Below are positions 43,471-46,096 of a stretch of 46,096 bases of DNA, piece by piece. Position 1 is the first letter of the stretch; each line of letters starts with the position of its first letter. Both the position numbers and the translations under genes were made by a program. The notes beneath the pieces are model-generated. The model was given only the letters and a program-made list of their open reading frames with translations. It searched no databases and was not told the DNA's origin. The DNA comes from Bacillota bacterium (GTDB lineage Bacteria > Bacillota > Sulfobacillia > Sulfobacillales > JAIMBI01): positions 1 to 46,096 of the forward strand of contig JAKADP010000011.1 in assembly GCA_021820465.1 (NCBI GenBank), given 5' to 3'.

Positions 43471-45402
43471 TCAAGGCGGCGGGGAGCCGCCCCCCAGCGC
43501 CCGGAACTGGAGGGCCAGCGCTGCGATGTTTGGCGTTCCCAACCCACTGCCTGGGTTGTAGACGGCGCCTGCCGTCCCCGTGTAGTAGAGGTTGTCGTTT
43601 GTGGTGCCGGTCGCATCCAGGGGGTGAAACGGTGACGAGGCGCCCGCGGCAAACCGGTAGATCTGGGGATTCCAAAAGCCGACCCGTGCGCCCACGTCCT
43701 CGTTGATGATCGCCGTGATGCCGGCCAGCTGGGGAGCCACGAAGCTGGTGCCCCCAATCTGCAGCCAGTCCGAGGGGTGCGCGGGCGAGTTGAAGAGCGT
43801 GCTGTAGACCGCATACCCCGTCTGCGGGTCGGCGTTCATGGCCAGGTCGGGAATGTTGCGTCCCGATGCCGTTCCAACCACCACACTCGGCTGGGGGTTA
43901 AACTGCCACGCGGTGTTGCTGTCGATGGGCGTGAGCCACGGCACGGCACTAAAGGCATTGACGCCCCGCACGCCCTGCTGATAGGCAGGTGTTGGATAGA
44001 GCTGGCTGTATCCCCCGCCGCTGCCCACCGCGTGCAGCGTGGCCCACGCGGCCTCCGACGGGAACCCGAACTGCTTCCAGAAGGGAAACAGGTAGTCACG
44101 CCCCCAGGTCCGCTGCTGAGGCACTGTCACCGAAAGCGTGCCCGCCTCGGTGGTGTACGTCTGGGTGCCTGGCAGTGTGGTGCCTCCGGCCGACGTCACG
44201 TACGGGCTGTCCGATGGCATGCCCACCGAAAGGTTCTTCGGCCCGCCGGCCGCCCGCGACGCCGCGTACGCGCCCGCATCCCCCGAGGCGGCAAACATGG
44301 AAATGCCCTGGACCGCCCCTTCCATGTAGGCCTCGGTGAATGCCTCGGGATATCCCGGAGAGACGAAGCCGTGCCGAATCCCGTTCATGACGGCGGTTTC
44401 GCTGGTGCCCCAGCTGGAGGACACCGATCCCGCCACATTTTGTGTCACCGCCGTGAAGTAGGCGTCCACGAAGCCCGTGCCTCCGCCGTTGGGGGCCTGG
44501 TACACGATGATGCGGGCTTGGGGCGCGAGCGCCCCCGACTGCTCCACATCGACAGTGGTTTCGGTGGATCCGGACTTCAGGGACACGGGACCCGGGCCTC
44601 CATCGACATTGACCAGACTCAGCCGATTAGGGAGCACCACCAGGTGGTTGTCGGCCCAAAACGTGTAGGCGTCGGTGGGGTTCAGCGCCGCCAGCGTCAC
44701 GATGCCGATGGTTTGGCCCTGGCCGAGAAAGCCCGCGCGGTAGAGCGGCCCGACGTTGTACTGCCCAACCAGGTCCGCGGGCGTACGCATTCCCGCCGGC
44801 GGCGTGTTCGGATTGGTGGTGGCCTGGGTCATCCCTACGGGCGTCACGAGCTGACTCACGACTTGCCCATAGTTGCTGAGCCCCAGCACAGCCAGCACTT
44901 TCCCGGCCATGCCGTCTGGGATGGTGGGGGCGCCCCTGGGCGCGTGAAACGTCTTGCCACCGTATTGCTGGTTCTGAATGCGGACCAAAAACGCCTGGTC
45001 GAACGCGCCCGCGGTGCCCTGGGCGGTCACGACCAGGTTGTTGGGCATCACCTGGCTCGCTATCCCGAACTGTGACAGGTACTGCGTCAGGCGATCAATC
45101 GTCTTGGGGCTGCGCCCGTAGGTGGCTGCGAACTGCGCCACCGACAGATACTGGCGAAACAGCGGCCCCGGCGTGGACACCGCCGTGATGCGCCGTGTCA
45201 ACTGTGCTGGGTGCCGCACCTTAAACACGATGCTGACCGTCATCGGCGTGTTTGGCGGTGTGTTGCCGAGCACCACGGCTCCGCCCAGAGCGCCGCCCGA
45301 TCCGTGGGGCGCCGCCGAGGCGGGCCCCCCGACGCCTAGGCTCCCGCCCATGGCGGTCATCGCCAACGCCGCTGTCATCAAAACCTTTGTCGGCCACTGC
45401 AT
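43471..45402 (-). CDS. Secreted S53 sedolisin-type serine-carboxyl peptidase (pro-kumamolisin like)
   Basis: Exported protease, often acid- and heat-stable in this family, 643 residues. A signal peptide (about 1-31, ending ASA) is followed by a pro-domain (about 45-190) and the catalytic domain. The catalytic set is visible: Glu281 and Asp285 in TETTVDVEQ, oxyanion Asp375 in SGDAGAY, and Ser553 in GGTSFVAP. The C-terminal calcium site includes LDATGTTNDN and GSGLGTPN. Start ATG 45402 follows GGAGGCGATGAC. It lies 38 bp after the ABC permease gene, on the same strand, so secreted proteolysis and peptide uptake are probably linked. Confidence 0.95.
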   Translation of the reverse strand: MQWPTKVLMTAALAMTAMGGSLGVGGPASAAPHGSGGALGGAVVLGNTPPNTPMTVSIVFKVRHPAQLTRRITAVSTPGPLFRQYLSVAQFAATYGRSPKTIDRLTQYLSQFGIASQVMPNNLVVTAQGTAGAFDQAFLVRIQNQQYGGKTFHAPRGAPTIPDGMAGKVLAVLGLSNYGQVVSQLVTPVGMTQATTNPNTPPAGMRTPADLVGQYNVGPLYRAGFLGQGQTIGIVTLAALNPTDAYTFWADNHLVVLPNRLSLVNVDGGPGPVSLKSGSTETTVDVEQSGALAPQARIIVYQAPNGGGTGFVDAYFTAVTQNVAGSVSSSWGTSETAVMNGIRHGFVSPGYPEAFTEAYMEGAVQGISMFAASGDAGAYAASRAAGGPKNLSVGMPSDSPYVTSAGGTTLPGTQTYTTEAGTLSVTVPQQRTWGRDYLFPFWKQFGFPSEAAWATLHAVGSGGGYSQLYPTPAYQQGVRGVNAFSAVPWLTPIDSNTAWQFNPQPSVVVGTASGRNIPDLAMNADPQTGYAVYSTLFNSPAHPSDWLQIGGTSFVAPQLAGITAIINEDVGARVGFWNPQIYRFAAGASSPFHPLDATGTTNDNLYYTGTAGAVYNPGSGLGTPNIAALALQFRALGGGSPPP

Positions 45403-45440
45403 GTCATCGCCTCCCGATTGAGCGGTCCGGTTATCGACAG

Positions 45441-46096
45441 TTATCGGGCGTACCGAATGCGGGGATCCACCATGGCATACAGCAGATCGGCCAGCAGGTT
45501 GCCCAGAATGCCGAGCACCCCTACCATGAGGACCACGGCCATGAGCACCGGGTAGTCGCGCTGCTGCGCGGCATTCCAAAAGAGCAGCCCCATGCCGGGG
45601 TAGTTGAAGATCATTTCAATGATGAGCGCCCCGCTGAACAGTCCAGGCAGGGACATCCCAGCCAGCGTGATGAGGGGAATGACCGAGTTGCGCAGGGCGT
45701 GCGCGTAGAAGATGCGCAACTCCGAGATGCCCTTAGCCCGCGCCGTGCGGATGTAGTCCTGGTCCAGGGTGTCGACCATGGAGCCCCGCACGAACCGCGT
45801 CCAGCCCGCCACGGTGCCAATGACCAGCACTGCGACCGGCAGGACCAGGTGGTCCAGGTACGCGACCGTCGGCGATCCCGTCCCCAAGGGGTTGGAGATG
45901 CCCCCAGCGGGGAACCACTGCAAATCGACGGCAAACACGGACACGACCATCAGCCCCAGCCAGAACACCGGCATGCAGTAGAAGAAGTAGGTGCCCACTG
46001 AAATGGCGTGGTCGCGGCGCGTCGAGTGCCGGGTGGCCTGCAGGACCCCCAGCCAGATGGAGATCGCGTGTGACAGAAGGATGGCCGTCAGGACCA
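45441..46096 (-). CDS. Oligopeptide/dipeptide ABC transporter permease, DppB/OppB type (partial)
   Basis: Inner-membrane permease cut by the right edge; 217 residues are visible, lacking the N-terminus. Several membrane helices surround the EAA-type coupling loop DQDYIRTARAKGISELRIFYAHALRNS, given here in part, and the later NYPGMGLLFWNAAQQRDYPVL is the DppB signature. The reading frame stays open to 46096, so the ATG-like starts inside are not the real one. It precedes the S53 peptidase gene in the same direction. Confidence 0.93.
   Translation of the reverse strand, partial: VLTAILLSHAISIWLGVLQATRHSTRRDHAISVGTYFFYCMPVFWLGLMVVSVFAVDLQWFPAGGISNPLGTGSPTVAYLDHLVLPVAVLVIGTVAGWTRFVRGSMVDTLDQDYIRTARAKGISELRIFYAHALRNSVIPLITLAGMSLPGLFSGALIIEMIFNYPGMGLLFWNAAQQRDYPVLMAVVLMVGVLGILGNLLADLLYAMVDPRIRYAR

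Overview
The window is about 46 kb of GC-rich DNA from a bacterial chromosome. It most likely comes from an endospore-forming, high-GC member of the Firmicutes, of the Sulfobacillus/Thermaerobacter kind. The evidence is a SpoIIID regulator, a SpoIIQ-like M23 protein, the Firmicutes run rpmE-prfA-prmC-tsaC-ptp-rpiB-upp-atpZ-atpI-atpBEFHAGDC, and a sedolisin-type (often acid-acting) secreted protease. The taxon is inferred from gene content and base composition only.

Layout. (1) 1-4408: a two-component pair (kinase cut by the left edge) diverges from two tandem membrane-anchored HtrA proteases, which resembles a CssRS-HtrA envelope-stress module. (2) 4418-5762: spoIIID and a SpoIIQ-like gene, both minus strand, each followed by a hairpin. 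(3) 5793-8960: a 1055-residue Asp-box/BNR beta-propeller protein. (4) 9421-16287: a polysaccharide region. It holds HEAT protein, GT2 synthase and GH16 hydrolase as one plus-strand operon. Facing it is a secreted TIM-barrel glycosidase-like gene behind a c-di-GMP-I (GEMM) riboswitch, followed by an unknown protein and a GT4-like glycosyltransferase. (5) 16298-30016: a long minus-strand housekeeping run from rpmE to the complete F-type ATP synthase operon, with its own strong promoter. (6) 30378-36650: a PcsB/CwlO-like lytic transglycosylase, moaD-moaE, an L,D-transpeptidase, and a phosphotransferase-ychF-hemL operon. (7) 36720-39544: an unknown polytopic membrane protein, a 56-residue membrane peptide and an MFS transporter. 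(8) 39593-43391: paaABCD, diverging from a nitrilase gene broken by three frameshifts. (9) 43471-46096: a secreted S53 peptidase behind an oligopeptide-type ABC permease that runs off the right edge.

The most interesting region is 9.4-16.3 kb. A membrane polysaccharide synthase, a polysaccharide-type hydrolase and a riboswitch-controlled secreted glycosidase together suggest a c-di-GMP-responsive exopolysaccharide system. No tRNA, rRNA, CRISPR array or insertion sequence was seen.
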